Assembly (NCBI RefSeq): GCF_040373385.1
Contig: NZ_JBDXXH010000010.1
Span: 62,001 to 126,000, forward strand
Direction: 5' to 3'
Length of the DNA stretch: 64,000 nt
Origin: Nitratidesulfovibrio sp.
GTDB taxonomy: Bacteria > Desulfobacterota > Desulfovibrionia > Desulfovibrionales > Desulfovibrionaceae
Shown: one piece after another, positions 8,610-16,802 of the stretch
Position numbering within the stretch: the first letter of the stretch is position 1
How the letters are laid out: every line of letters starts with the position of its first letter
Program-made: the position numbers and the translations under genes
Notes under the pieces: generated by a model
Database searches by the model: none
The model's input: the letters and a program-made list of their open reading frames with translations, nothing else
Told to the model about the DNA's origin: nothing

Positions 8610-9866
8610 ATGTATTCGGGGATTTCGGTCGACCTGTCGGATATGCTGTTGTCCATTTCGGAGGCGCTCGACCTTGCGAGCCCTTCACTGTCGCAGCATC
8701 AGTTGCGGGTCGCCTTCGTGGCATGGGAACTGGCCGAGGCGCTGGACCTGCCGCAGAAGGACAAGGAGACGCTGTTCATCGCGTCACTGCTGCACGACGT
8801 GGGGGCGCTGTCGCCGGAAGACAAGCTGGATGTGCGCGCCTCGCGTGTGGAAAGCATGGACGAGCATTGCGCCGTGGGCGCGGGGCTGCTGGCGCAGGGA
8901 CCGGGCCTGGCAGAGGCGGCGGAAGTGGTGCGCCTGCACCACGCCACGCTGCCGGAACTGGAGGCGCACGGCCCCGATCAATGCGTGGGCCTGCTGGCCC
9001 AGATCGTCCTGCTGGCCGACACCCTGGAACGGTCCATGGACCGGCGCATTTACGTGCTGCACCAGCACGACGACCTTACCGCAGAAATTCGCCGCATGGC
9101 GGGCTGCGCCATTGACCGCCGGGTGGTGGAAGCCTTTCTGCTGGTTTCCGGCCGCGACGAATTCTGGCTGAACCTTGTCTCGCCCCGGCTGTTCACCTTT
9201 CTGAGCGAGCGCAACCCCTGCCGTCGCCTGCAACTGGATCTGGACGGCGTGCGCTCGTGGTCGCTGCTGGTGCGCGAGATCATCGACTTCCGCTCGCCGT
9301 TCACGGCCACCCATTCCGCAGGGGTTTCCGCATCCGCCGGGGCGCTGGCGCGGGCCTTCGGCCTGCCGGAGCCCGAGGCGCGCCTGCTGGAAATCGCGGG
9401 CAACCTGCACGACCTTGGCAAGATGGTGGTGCCCAACGCCATCCTGGAAAAGGCGGGGCCCCTCACCGACGAGGAATTCGCCGTCATGCGCCAGCACACC
9501 TATCACACCTATCTGGTGCTCAATTCCATGAAGGGGCTTGGCGGCATTGCCGAATGGGCAGCCTTTCACCACGAGAAGCTCGACGGCTCGGGCTACCCGT
9601 TCCGCATCGGCGCGGGCGGACTGAGCATCGGCTCGCGGATCATGGCCGTGGCCGACATGTGCACCGCCCTGGCGGAGGACCGGCCCTACCGCGCGGGCAT
9701 GCGCCGCGACGAGATCATCGACGTGCTGCGCGACGGGGTGCGACGGGGGTTGCTGGACAAGGCCGTGGTGGCCACGCTGGAGTCGCGGCGGGACGATATC
9801 ATCGACTACGCCGCTGCGGCACAGGGCAAGGCCCGCAGCAAGTTCACGCGGCATATTCGCCGCTGA
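8610..9866 (+). CDS. HD-GYP domain protein with two HD domains (putative c-di-GMP phosphodiesterase)
   Basis: The 418-aa cytosolic protein has an N-terminal HD domain (LLHDVGAL near residue 65, and VRLHHATLPELEAHG) and a C-terminal HD-GYP domain. The latter shows NLHDLGKMVVPNAIL near 270, HTYHTYLVL, and a canonical HHEKLDGSGYP near 325. HD-GYP domains hydrolyse cyclic di-GMP at a metal centre. No membrane or receiver domain is seen, so how it is regulated is unclear. ATG 8610 follows a GGGGGGG purine run; the in-frame ATG at 8502 would add 36 basic residues with no family match and lies right at the promoter's -10 end. It converges on the acidic protein gene, with a shared terminator between. 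Confidence 0.9.
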   Translation: MYSGISVDLSDMLLSISEALDLASPSLSQHQLRVAFVAWELAEALDLPQKDKETLFIASLLHDVGALSPEDKLDVRASRVESMDEHCAVGAGLLAQGPGLAEAAEVVRLHHATLPELEAHGPDQCVGLLAQIVLLADTLERSMDRRIYVLHQHDDLTAEIRRMAGCAIDRRVVEAFLLVSGRDEFWLNLVSPRLFTFLSERNPCRRLQLDLDGVRSWSLLVREIIDFRSPFTATHSAGVSASAGALARAFGLPEPEARLLEIAGNLHDLGKMVVPNAILEKAGPLTDEEFAVMRQHTYHTYLVLNSMKGLGGIAEWAAFHHEKLDGSGYPFRIGAGGLSIGSRIMAVADMCTALAEDRPYRAGMRRDEIIDVLRDGVRRGLLDKAVVATLESRRDDIIDYAAAAQGKARSKFTRHIRR

Positions 9867-9960
9867 GGGCGGGGCCGGGGCACGGACGGTTGCCGCGCAA
9901 GAGTGCCCGGCACACGCGAGCCCCCGGCAGGGCGGGGTGTGGCCGCTACGCTGGATGCAC

Positions 9961-9988
9961 AAGGGGACGCCGCGCGGCGTCCCCTTTT
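9961..9988. terminator. Bidirectional intrinsic terminator
   Basis: GGGGACGCC (9963-9971), loop GCGC, and GGCGTCCCC (9976-9984) are followed by TTTT and preceded by AA. The site sits between convergent genes, so it can end transcripts from both sides. Confidence 0.85.
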
Positions 9989-10014
9989 CATTGCTTTCCT
10001 TTCCGGCCCGCGTG

Positions 10015-10524
10015 CTACTGCACCGGGTAGCCGCCGTCGCGGCGTTCGTCCCCGCCGCCGGTTCCGCCGGCTCCGTCCCCGTCATCCTCGTCGTCATCAT
10101 CACCGAGGTCGTCATTGCCGGAATCCTCGTCGTCCAGCAGGGCGGACAGGATGTCCTCGTCAAGGTCGTCGTCGTCGTCATCGTCGTCCGCCTGTCCGGT
10201 GGGGCGGTAGGACAGGTCCATGTCCAGCAGGGGGCCGTCGTCCCGGGTCAGGCTGCCCGCCGGGTCGGCGGCAAAGCCGTCGCCCTCGTCGTCGCGGGTG
10301 AACATGCGCCAGGTGACGCTGCCGTCGTCGTGCTGTTCGGAGGACACGCGCAGGATGGGGGTTTCCTTCCAGATGTAGATCATGGTGTCGTCGTCCCATA
10401 TCTCGCACCGCATGTGCGCCGCGATCTCGTGGGCGTCTATGGCGCCGGGGTTCTCGCCCAGTTCCTCCAACTGCTCGCGCAGCAGTTCCTCGACGCGGGC
10501 CGCCACCTTGCTGCCGTATTTCAT
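10015..10524 (-). CDS. Acidic hypothetical protein
   Basis: I do not recognise a family for this 169-aa protein. Residues 1-95 are mixed and foldable, with helix-like KVAARVEELLREQLEELG and strand-like EIWDDDTMIYIWKE and VTWRMFTRD. Residues about 110-150 are an extreme Asp-rich tract, including eight Asp in a row. The tail is Gly-rich. It has a good AGGAGAC ribosome site upstream of ATG 10524. It is a single gene convergent to the HD-GYP gene and divergent from the HcpR-like regulator. The acidic tail suggests cation or nucleic-acid-mimic behaviour, but no function can be assigned. Confidence 0.75.
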   Translation of the reverse strand: MKYGSKVAARVEELLREQLEELGENPGAIDAHEIAAHMRCEIWDDDTMIYIWKETPILRVSSEQHDDGSVTWRMFTRDDEGDGFAADPAGSLTRDDGPLLDMDLSYRPTGQADDDDDDDDLDEDILSALLDDEDSGNDDLGDDDDEDDGDGAGGTGGGDERRDGGYPVQ

Positions 10525-10658
10525 GGAATCGTCTCCTGTGGATGGGGCGCGGTCGCCCGTGGTGATTCACCGCTTACCGCACCCCGCCCCCGGTCGCAAC
10601 AGGGATGCGCGGGGCAGTCCCCCCGTCCGTGGTAGCGGGTTGCGGATGCTGCCCGTTC

Positions 10659-10687
10659 TTGCCCCCAGGGCCGACGTGGCCTATGCT
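10659..10687 (+). promoter_or_regulatory. Sigma-70 promoter for hcpR
   Basis: TTGCCC (10659-10664), a 17-nt spacer and TATGCT (10682-10687) lie 47 nt before the GTG start of the Crp/Fnr-family gene. No HcpR-like palindrome was seen here, so autoregulation is not supported. Confidence 0.55.
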
Positions 10688-10733
10688 GTGCCTAGAGGGC
10701 GGACATCGCCCGGCCATACCCAGAGGTACGCCA

Positions 10734-11423
10734 GTGACCCAGCAGAACCGCCGCATCATCGAGCGCCTGCCCCTTTTCGACGGGCTTTCCGACGCCCAGT
10801 TGGAAGGGCTTGCGGGCATCGTGGTGGACCGCCGCGTGGACAAGGGGCAGATGATCTTTTTCGAGTCCTCTCCGGCAGAGGGCTTCTACGTTGTGGCTGA
10901 GGGCCGCGTGAAGATATTCAAGACCGCGCCCGACGGGCGCGAGGCCGTGATGCACGTGATGGGCCCCGGCGAAACCTTTGGCGAGGTGGCGGTGTTTCAG
11001 GGCGGCACCTTTCCCGCCCACGCCATGGCCGTGGAGAATGCGCGCGTGCTGTTTCTGCCGCGCAAGGGGCTGGTGGACCGCATCACCCGCGACCCCACCC
11101 TGGCCATGAACATGCTGGCCGCGCTGTCGCGCAAGCTGCGCGTGTTCACCACCAAGGTGGAATCCCTGACCCTGCACGAGACCCCGCAACGCCTTGCCGC
11201 CTATCTGCTGCACGCCAGCGAACTGAAGGGCGATGCCGACACCTTCAGGCTGGACATGGCCAAGGGGGTGCTGGCGGGCATGCTGGGCACCGCACGCGAG
11301 ACGCTTTCGCGCTGCCTCGGAAAGCTGGCCGAACGCGGGGCCGTTTCCGTGGACGGGCGCGAGGTGACCATTGTTGATCGTGATTATTTGCAGGCCCTGG
11401 CAGACGGAGACGAGACACTCTGA
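10734..11423 (+). CDS. hcpR: Crp/Fnr-family transcriptional regulator, probable HcpR
   Basis: The 229-aa protein has a cyclic-nucleotide-binding-type sensor domain (residues about 10-125, with GPGETFGEVAVFQGG), a dimer helix, and a C-terminal winged helix with GTARETLSRCLGKL near residue 190. It lacks an Fnr-type N-terminal cysteine cluster. In Desulfovibrio, HcpR is a heme-type nitrosative-stress activator of hcp. The same gene order (regulator, kinase, alcohol dehydrogenase, ferredoxin, hcp) and the presence of an HcpR-type operator at hcp support this identity, which remains an inference. GTG 10734 has AGAGGT 6 nt upstream; upstream in-frame codons include a Cys/Pro-rich stretch unlike the family. 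Confidence 0.82.
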   Translation: MTQQNRRIIERLPLFDGLSDAQLEGLAGIVVDRRVDKGQMIFFESSPAEGFYVVAEGRVKIFKTAPDGREAVMHVMGPGETFGEVAVFQGGTFPAHAMAVENARVLFLPRKGLVDRITRDPTLAMNMLAALSRKLRVFTTKVESLTLHETPQRLAAYLLHASELKGDADTFRLDMAKGVLAGMLGTARETLSRCLGKLAERGAVSVDGREVTIVDRDYLQALADGDETL

Positions 11424-11569
11424 TGCCCAGGCCGCGTGCGGGGGCATGCGGTCCGGATGATGCCCAGGCCGCGTGTTCCTGCATGCGGCCCGCATGATGC
11501 CCCAGACCGCGTGTTCCTGCACGCGGTCCGGATGATGCTTCAGACCGCGTGCGGGGGCATGCGGTCCGC
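11422..11569 (+). repeat. Four tandem 37-38 bp repeats, each a hairpin
   Basis: Units start at 11422, 11459, 11496 and 11534, each beginning GATGC(C/T). Within each unit, GRCCGCGTGC- or GACCGCGTG-type arms face GCATGCGGTC- or GCACGCGGTC-type arms, so every copy can fold into its own hairpin. The array begins at the stop codon of hcpR. It may act as a terminator or mRNA-stability cluster. Confidence 0.8.
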
Positions 11570-11721
11570 GCCCGTTGCAACGGTTGCACCGTCATGACTG
11601 TAGTGACTGGTGCCGCTGTCGTCACCGGCAGCCTTCCTGTACCATGGAGGGCGGCATGGATGGCGGGCGGGCATTGGGCGCTTTCTTCGCCGCGCGCGGC
11701 GAATTCGTTCCGGAGGGAACG

Positions 11722-12426
11722 ATGCAACATCCTCAGGCCTATGCCTGGGCACTGGTGCTCATGGTGGCGCTGGCGCTGTGCGCCCTTGCCGTCCTTGTCT
11801 TCGCCCTGGGCATGCGCCGGTACCCCGGCATGCTCACCTGGGCCGCAGGCGGCGGCGCGCTGTCGCTGGGCGTCTTCCTGATGCTCATGCAGCGCTCGTG
11901 GCCGTATGCCGTTTCGATACTCGGGGCCAACCTGTGCCTCGTGGGGGGCGGTGCGCTGATGGCGGCCGGACTGCGGCAGTTTCTGGGGCTGCGGGTGCCA
12001 TGGCGTGCCTTCGGCCTGCTGCTGGTGTCGTTGGGCTGCCTGGCCTCGTGGTTCACCTGGGAGCGCTTCAGCGTGCCCGCGCGGGTGCTGGTGTTCAGCG
12101 CGCACATGCTGGCGGTGTACGCCGACCTGCTCGTGGTGGCCTGGCGGGCCTATCGCACGGACAGTCCCTGGCCCGCCCTGCTGGTGGTGGGCAGCAATCT
12201 GGCCTCGGGCCTGTTCGCCGTGGGGCGGGGCGTGGCGGCGGTGTCCGGGGGGCTGGATGCCCTGTCCTCGGTGTTCATCTGGAAGTTCGTGGCCTACGGG
12301 GCCTTCGTGGTGGGGCCGCCCGCCGTGGTGGTGCAGACGGTGGGGTTCCTGCTGCTGGCGGGCTACCGCAGCACACGCGAACTGACGCCCGGCCATGCAG
12401 GGCAGCCGGGCCCCACGCCGGACTGA
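11722..12426 (+). CDS. Seven-helix integral membrane protein of unknown function
   Basis: The 234-aa protein is almost wholly hydrophobic with about seven predicted transmembrane helices and short loops, starting AYAWALVLMVALALCALAVL. It resembles the membrane sensor halves found at the N-terminus of some histidine kinases and GGDEF proteins, but no signalling domain follows. The C-terminal tail (STRELTPGHAGQPGPTPD) is short. ATG 11722 has CGGAGGG 5 nt upstream, far better than earlier in-frame ATGs. It converges on the PAS kinase gene 21 nt away. A partner role with that soluble kinase is speculative. Confidence 0.72.
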   Translation: MQHPQAYAWALVLMVALALCALAVLVFALGMRRYPGMLTWAAGGGALSLGVFLMLMQRSWPYAVSILGANLCLVGGGALMAAGLRQFLGLRVPWRAFGLLLVSLGCLASWFTWERFSVPARVLVFSAHMLAVYADLLVVAWRAYRTDSPWPALLVVGSNLASGLFAVGRGVAAVSGGLDALSSVFIWKFVAYGAFVVGPPAVVVQTVGFLLLAGYRSTRELTPGHAGQPGPTPD

Positions 12427-12447
12427 GGGCAGCCGGTGGGTGCGGGG

Positions 12448-14262
12448 CTATGCGTCACCCCGTGCGGCAGGCAGCAGCACCGTGAAGCGACACCACAACC
12501 CCGGCTGCGATTCCACCATGATGTGCCCGCCATGGTTGCGGCTGATGATGAAGTACGACACCGAAAGGCCCAGCCCCGTGCCTTCGCCCGGGGGCTTGGT
12601 GGTGTAGAACGGCTCGAACACCCGCACCCGCGTCCGTTCGTCCATGCCCGGACCGTTGTCCTCCACCTGCACGCACACGTACTCCGGGGTGGCCTGTCCG
12701 GCGCCCGTTGCCCCGGTTTCGCCGGGGCCCCCACTTCCCCCCATGCCCCGCATGCCGCCTGCATCGCCGATGCCGCCGGGCAGCCCCGGCGCGCCGCGCC
12801 GTACGCCCACGCGCAAGGTGATGCACGGTGACTCTCCCTGCGGATAGACCTTTTGCGAAATGGCCTGCGAGGCGTTTTTCAGCAGGTTGAACAGCACCTG
12901 TTCGATCTCGGTGGGCGCGCATTCCGCCATGGGGGTACCGGGCGCGTAGTCGCGGATGATGCGGATGTTCCGGAAGTCGTGGCGCTTCTTGAGGTCGTAG
13001 TCGTTCTCTGCCAGTTCCACGGCCCGGTCCAGCAGCACCGCCAGGTCGCATTCGGCGCGTTCGGCATCGCTGCGCCGGGCAAAGTCCAGCATGTGCCGCA
13101 CGATGTCTGCGGCGCGGGCGCAGGCCTCGCGGATGTTGGTCACCAGCCTGGCCAGCCCGCGCAACTCGAAGTAGCGTTGCATCCGTTCCAGGTCCACGCC
13201 GGCCATCAGGGCGGCGGCCTCGTTGTCCGGCATGCCGGGCGCAAGACGGCGTTGCAGGTTCTGCGCCGACTGGGCGATGGCCGAGAGGGGATTGTTGATC
13301 TCGTGCGCCATGCCTGCGGCCACCCCGCCCACGGACATCATCTTTTCCGTCTGGACCATGATTTCGCGCAGCTTCTTCTGTTCGGTCACGTCGCGGATGA
13401 TGGCGATGAGCCACGGTTCGCCCCGCAGGGTGAAGCGGCTGAGGGAAATTTCGCAGTCGAAGGGGGTGCCGTCCGCGCGCAGGTGCGTCCATTCGAAGAA
13501 CTGCGGCACTCCGGCCAGGGCCCTGGCGATGTGCATGCCCTCCTGCTGCAACGTGGGGCCGCCGCGGGGCTGCACGGGCGGCGAAAGGTCGCGCGGGGCC
13601 ATGGAGGTCAACTGGTCCAGGGGCCTGCCGAACAGTTCGCAGGCCCTGCGGTTGGCATCGCGCACAAGGCCGTCGCGGATCAGGAAAATGGCGTCGTTGG
13701 CCGCCTCGAACAGCGCGCGGTACTTGCGTTCGCTCTCGCGCAGTTCTTCTTCGGCGCGCAGCCGTTCCGACACATCGCGCGCGATGCACGAAACATAGGG
13801 CACCCCGCCGATGTCGTGGCGCTTCAGGGCCAGTTCCAGCCACAGGTCGGCCCCGTGCGAGGGCTGGCGGATCAGGCGGCGTTCTTCGCCCGCCGCCGTG
13901 GGGGGGGCATCGGCCATGTGCCAGGCGCCGGGACGCGGGCCGTCGTGCGGCACGGGGCCTTCCGCGTGACCCGCGAGGCGCGGTTTCCACCCGGCCAGTT
14001 CGGGAAACGCCGCCGCCAGGGGGCGGCCGGTCAGGGCTTCCCACGGCAGCCCGGCGAAGCGGCAGGCCGCGCCGTTGGCGTCCAGCACCATCAGGGTTTC
14101 GGCGGCCAGCAGCAGCACGCCGTCGCCCGCGCTTTCCAGCAGGGCGCGGAACAGCTCCAATTGCTGAAGGCGCTCCCTCAGTTCCGGGTAATAGCTCTTG
14201 CGCGTCGAACCCTGCCCGAGCCCGATGAGCTTTTCCCGCAGGTCGTCAGAGCGCTTCGGCAT
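12448..14262 (-). CDS. PAS-domain sensor histidine kinase
   Basis: This 604-aa cytosolic kinase has two PAS domains (about 34-165 and 176-295), a HisKA domain with phospho-acceptor His at about residue 320 in GMAHEINNPLSAI, and a HATPase domain with EIEQVLFNLLKNA (N box), DNGPGMDE (G1) and GTGLGLS (G2). No transmembrane segment is present. A Gly/Met-rich insert (GGIGDAGGMRGMGGSGG) interrupts the ATPase domain. No response regulator lies nearby. Start ATG 14262 overlaps the end of the alcohol dehydrogenase gene by 17 nt, so the two are translationally linked. In Desulfovibrio the same gene accompanies hcp, suggesting a role in the nitrosative or alcohol response, by inference. Confidence 0.9.
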   Translation of the reverse strand: MPKRSDDLREKLIGLGQGSTRKSYYPELRERLQQLELFRALLESAGDGVLLLAAETLMVLDANGAACRFAGLPWEALTGRPLAAAFPELAGWKPRLAGHAEGPVPHDGPRPGAWHMADAPPTAAGEERRLIRQPSHGADLWLELALKRHDIGGVPYVSCIARDVSERLRAEEELRESERKYRALFEAANDAIFLIRDGLVRDANRRACELFGRPLDQLTSMAPRDLSPPVQPRGGPTLQQEGMHIARALAGVPQFFEWTHLRADGTPFDCEISLSRFTLRGEPWLIAIIRDVTEQKKLREIMVQTEKMMSVGGVAAGMAHEINNPLSAIAQSAQNLQRRLAPGMPDNEAAALMAGVDLERMQRYFELRGLARLVTNIREACARAADIVRHMLDFARRSDAERAECDLAVLLDRAVELAENDYDLKKRHDFRNIRIIRDYAPGTPMAECAPTEIEQVLFNLLKNASQAISQKVYPQGESPCITLRVGVRRGAPGLPGGIGDAGGMRGMGGSGGPGETGATGAGQATPEYVCVQVEDNGPGMDERTRVRVFEPFYTTKPPGEGTGLGLSVSYFIISRNHGGHIMVESQPGLWCRFTVLLPAARGDA

Positions 14263-15406
14263 ACAGCTCTTCCAGTTCGCGCGCGTCGAGCGGGGCCGGG
14301 TTGGTGGAAAGGCAGGGATCATCCAGCGCCAGACGCGCCAGTTCCGCCAGTTGATCGCGGGTGACCCCGTACTGGGCAAGGCCCTTGTCGAACCCGGCCC
14401 TGCGGCGCATGGCGGTAAGCCGGGCGAACAGGGCGTCGCGCACCTCGTCGTTCGGGGCGGCCAGGGCATCCGCCACGCCCAACGCTTCGGCCACGTGGCG
14501 GTAGCGCTGCGGTGCCGCCACATAGTTGCGGCGCACCACGAAGGGCAGCAGCAGGGCGTTGCATTCGCCGTGGGGCAGGTCCAGCAGGCCGCCCAGGCTG
14601 TGCGACAGGGCGTGCACTGCCCCCAGGATGGCGTTGGAGAAGGCCAGTCCGGCGTTCATGCTGCCAAGGGCCATGCGTGCCCTGGCATCGCGGTTGCCAA
14701 GGTCGTCCAGCACGTCGAACAGGGCCGTTCCGATGCCCCGGATGGCCTCCAGCGCGAACATGTCTGTGACGGGGGAGTGCGCGTTGGAGGCGTAGGCCTC
14801 CACGGCGTGGGTCAGGGCGTCGAGCCCGGTGGCGGCGGTGAGTTCGCGCGGCTTGGTCAGGGTGGTCAGTGGGTCCACCAGGGCCACGTCGGGCACGTTG
14901 GCCTTGCTGACGATGGCGATCTTCACCTTGCGCGGGGTGTCGCGGATGATGGCGAACTGCGAGACGTCGGCGGAGCTGCCCGCCGTGGTGGGCACGCAGA
15001 CCAGCGGCGGCATGGGCTTGGGGATGGCGTCCACCCCTTCGTAGTTCAGGATGTGGCCGCCGTTGGCCACCACGATGCCGATGCCCTTGGCGCAGTCCAT
15101 GGGGCTGCCCCCGCCCACGGCCACGATGGCGTTGCATCCTTCGGCGCGGAACACCTCGCTGCCCAGCATCACCTCGGTATCGCGGGGGTTTTCCGAAACC
15201 CCCAGAAAGGTCGCGCAGGCGATGCCCGCTTCGCGCAGGGTGCGGGCCACCGTTTCCGTGTGCCCCGCCGCCGCCACGCCCTGGTCGGACACCACGAGGC
15301 AGCGCGATGCGCCAAGGTTGCGGGCATGCCGCCCGGCCAGACCGGCCGCGCCGTATCCGAACACGAATTCCGGCGCGACGAACTTGCGCAATTCGTAGTC
15401 GTTCAT
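14246..15406 (-). CDS. Iron-containing (group III) alcohol dehydrogenase
   Basis: The 386-aa protein belongs to the Fe-ADH family, which interconverts alcohols and aldehydes with NAD(H) and a divalent metal. It shows the nucleotide-binding GGGSPMDCAKG near residue 97, the VPTTAGSSADVS block, and the metal-ligand region HALSHSLGGLLDLPHGECNA near residues 265-285. ATG 15406 (MNDYELRKF) has GAGGACG upstream and fits family N-termini; an in-frame ATG at 15616 would add 70 unrelated residues. The end overlaps the histidine-kinase start by 17 nt. The upstream gene on this strand is the hcp-linked ferredoxin, separated by a hairpin terminator. Confidence 0.92.
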   Translation of the reverse strand: MNDYELRKFVAPEFVFGYGAAGLAGRHARNLGASRCLVVSDQGVAAAGHTETVARTLREAGIACATFLGVSENPRDTEVMLGSEVFRAEGCNAIVAVGGGSPMDCAKGIGIVVANGGHILNYEGVDAIPKPMPPLVCVPTTAGSSADVSQFAIIRDTPRKVKIAIVSKANVPDVALVDPLTTLTKPRELTAATGLDALTHAVEAYASNAHSPVTDMFALEAIRGIGTALFDVLDDLGNRDARARMALGSMNAGLAFSNAILGAVHALSHSLGGLLDLPHGECNALLLPFVVRRNYVAAPQRYRHVAEALGVADALAAPNDEVRDALFARLTAMRRRAGFDKGLAQYGVTRDQLAELARLALDDPCLSTNPAPLDARELEELYAEAL

Positions 15407-15530
15407 GGAACGTCCTCGTGCCGCCCTGTGCGGCGCCGTTTTCCCCAAAGGCGCCGCGTGTGTTTCCCCGTATTCCCACTGTATGCAAGCCGGGGCCGTT
15501 TCGTCACTCTTTTTGTGGGTAAGCTTTGCC

Positions 15531-15574
15531 AAATGCAAAACTACGTACGGCCCGCGTGGGCGGGCCGTACGTAG
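15531..15574 (-). terminator. Strong intrinsic terminator downstream of the ferredoxin gene
   Basis: A perfect 15-bp inverted repeat, CTACGTACGGCCCGC (15541-15555) and its complement (15560-15574), has a 4-nt loop. On the minus strand it is followed by TTTTGCATTTG. It would end leftward transcription from hcp and the ferredoxin gene before the alcohol dehydrogenase gene. The same TTTTGCATTTG tail follows the rpsI terminator at 40938. Confidence 0.85.
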
Positions 15575-15624
15575 TGTGGTTGTGGATGCGGGATTTCGGG
15601 CACGACCGCCGCGCAAAAGCCGGC

Positions 15625-15764
15625 GCGTCAGGCCAGGGGTGTGGGCGCCGGGGCGTCAGGCCAGGGGTGTGGGCGCCGGGGCGTCAGGCCAGGGGTGTGG
15701 GCGCTGGCGCGTCAGGCCAGGGGTGTGGGCGCTGGCGCGTCAGGCCAAGGGTGTGGGCGCCGGG
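15625..15764 (-). repeat. Five tandem 28-bp repeats containing the 3' end of the ferredoxin gene
   Basis: Units begin with GCGTCAGGCCA at 15625, 15653, 15681, 15709 and 15737, an exact 28-bp period. The last unit encodes the end of the ferredoxin-like protein (APTPLA plus stop, minus strand), and the four units beyond it repeat that codon string and TGA. The gene's 3' end has thus been tandemly amplified downstream. Confidence 0.9.
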
Positions 15765-16570
15765 GCGCCCTGGCACGTCATGACCATTTCGTTCAGCGGC
15801 ACGGTGGTGCCGGACAATTCGCGGGCCTTGGTCAGCGCGGCGGTAAGGCCACGGCAGCAGGGCACTTCCATGCGCAGCACGGTCATGGACCGGATGCCGC
15901 TGGTGGCCAGTATTTCGGCCAGCCGCTGGGCGTAGGCGTCGGTGTCGTCGAACTTGGGGCAGCCGATGAGCACAACCTTGCCCCTGGCGAAGTGGCTGTG
16001 GAACAGGGGTGATGCCGCCGCCGCGCAGTCCGCCGCCACCAGCACGTCGGCATCCTTCAGGTAGGGGGCCGTGGGCGGCACCAGGCGGATCTTCAGCGGC
16101 CAGTGGCCAGGGCCGGAAACCGGGCCTTCGGCCACCCCGAACATGGGCGCTTCCGACTTGGCGAAGCTGCGGAGCATGGAGCCGGGGCAACCGCCCTGTC
16201 TTCCATGTCCGGCCTGTCTGCCATGCCCGGCCTGCCCGGCCTGTCCGTAGTGTCCGTGCACGCCGTGCCCGTCGGGCCTGGCGTGGGCTGCATGGTGATC
16301 GCCGGTGCGGGGTTGGGCGCCGTCGCGCGTGCGTACATGTTCCATGGCCGCCTCTTCGTCGAAGGGCACGGCATCGCGCTGGATGATGCGCAGCGCGCCC
16401 TGCGGACAGCTGCCGAGGCATGCGCCAAGGCCGTCGCAAAAGCTGTCGGAAACGATCTTGGCCTTGCCGTCCACGATGGCGATGGCGCCTTCGGCGCAGT
16501 CCAGCACGCAGGCACCGCAGCCGTCGCAGCGTTCCTCGTCGATTTCCAGGATGTTCCGGGTGGTCTTCAT
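15740..16570 (-). CDS. frdX: Hcp-associated ferredoxin-like iron-sulfur protein (FrdX type)
   Basis: The 276-aa protein probably passes electrons to hybrid cluster protein. An N-terminal two-cluster ferredoxin domain has Cys15-x2-Cys18-x2-Cys21-x3-Cys25. A second site, CDGLGACLGSCP, has Leu where the second Cys would be. Residues about 95-130 are a His/Gly-rich linker (HGVHGHYGQAGQAGHGRQ region) made of small repeats. The C-terminal part (ADVLVAADCAAAASP, LIGCPKFDD, MEVPCCRGL) is a conserved cysteine-bearing domain seen in hcp-linked proteins. It lies 232 nt downstream of hcp on the same strand. The 3' end is duplicated in tandem. The gene name rests on context in Desulfovibrio. Confidence 0.85.
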   Translation of the reverse strand: MKTTRNILEIDEERCDGCGACVLDCAEGAIAIVDGKAKIVSDSFCDGLGACLGSCPQGALRIIQRDAVPFDEEAAMEHVRTRDGAQPRTGDHHAAHARPDGHGVHGHYGQAGQAGHGRQAGHGRQGGCPGSMLRSFAKSEAPMFGVAEGPVSGPGHWPLKIRLVPPTAPYLKDADVLVAADCAAAASPLFHSHFARGKVVLIGCPKFDDTDAYAQRLAEILATSGIRSMTVLRMEVPCCRGLTAALTKARELSGTTVPLNEMVMTCQGAPAPTPLA

Positions 16571-16751
16571 GTCTGTGGTCCTTGCCTGCGGGTTGGAGCG
16601 CGGGCGCCCCCGTGTCGGTTGGGGGCCATGTCAGTGATGTCGGTGATGTCCGGTGATGTCGGGCAGCGTGGCGGTGGTTGCGGTGGCCGTTGCTGATGCA
16701 CTCGTGATGCGTCGGCGGCTTCGCCGTGGTTCAAATGCGTGCGGGGCGGGA

Positions 16752-16773
16752 GGGGGCGGCCAGTGCCGCCCCC
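16752..16773 (-). terminator. Hairpin between hcp and frdX (attenuator candidate)
   Basis: GGGGGCGGC (16752-16760) and GCCGCCCCC (16765-16773) form a 9-bp GC-rich hairpin with a 4-nt loop, starting 30 nt after the hcp stop. There is no T-run on the minus strand, so it may limit read-through or protect the hcp mRNA 3' end rather than terminate fully. Confidence 0.5.
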
Positions 16774-16802
16774 GAATCCCGTCGTTCCCGCGTGTGGTCG
16801 TC

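Noticed and set aside
11422..11569. CRISPR array
   Set aside because: The repeats are directly adjacent without unique spacers, only four in number, and no cas gene is nearby.
15625..15764. CRISPR-like 28-bp repeats
   Set aside because: The units abut with no spacers; it is a simple tandem duplication of a gene end.
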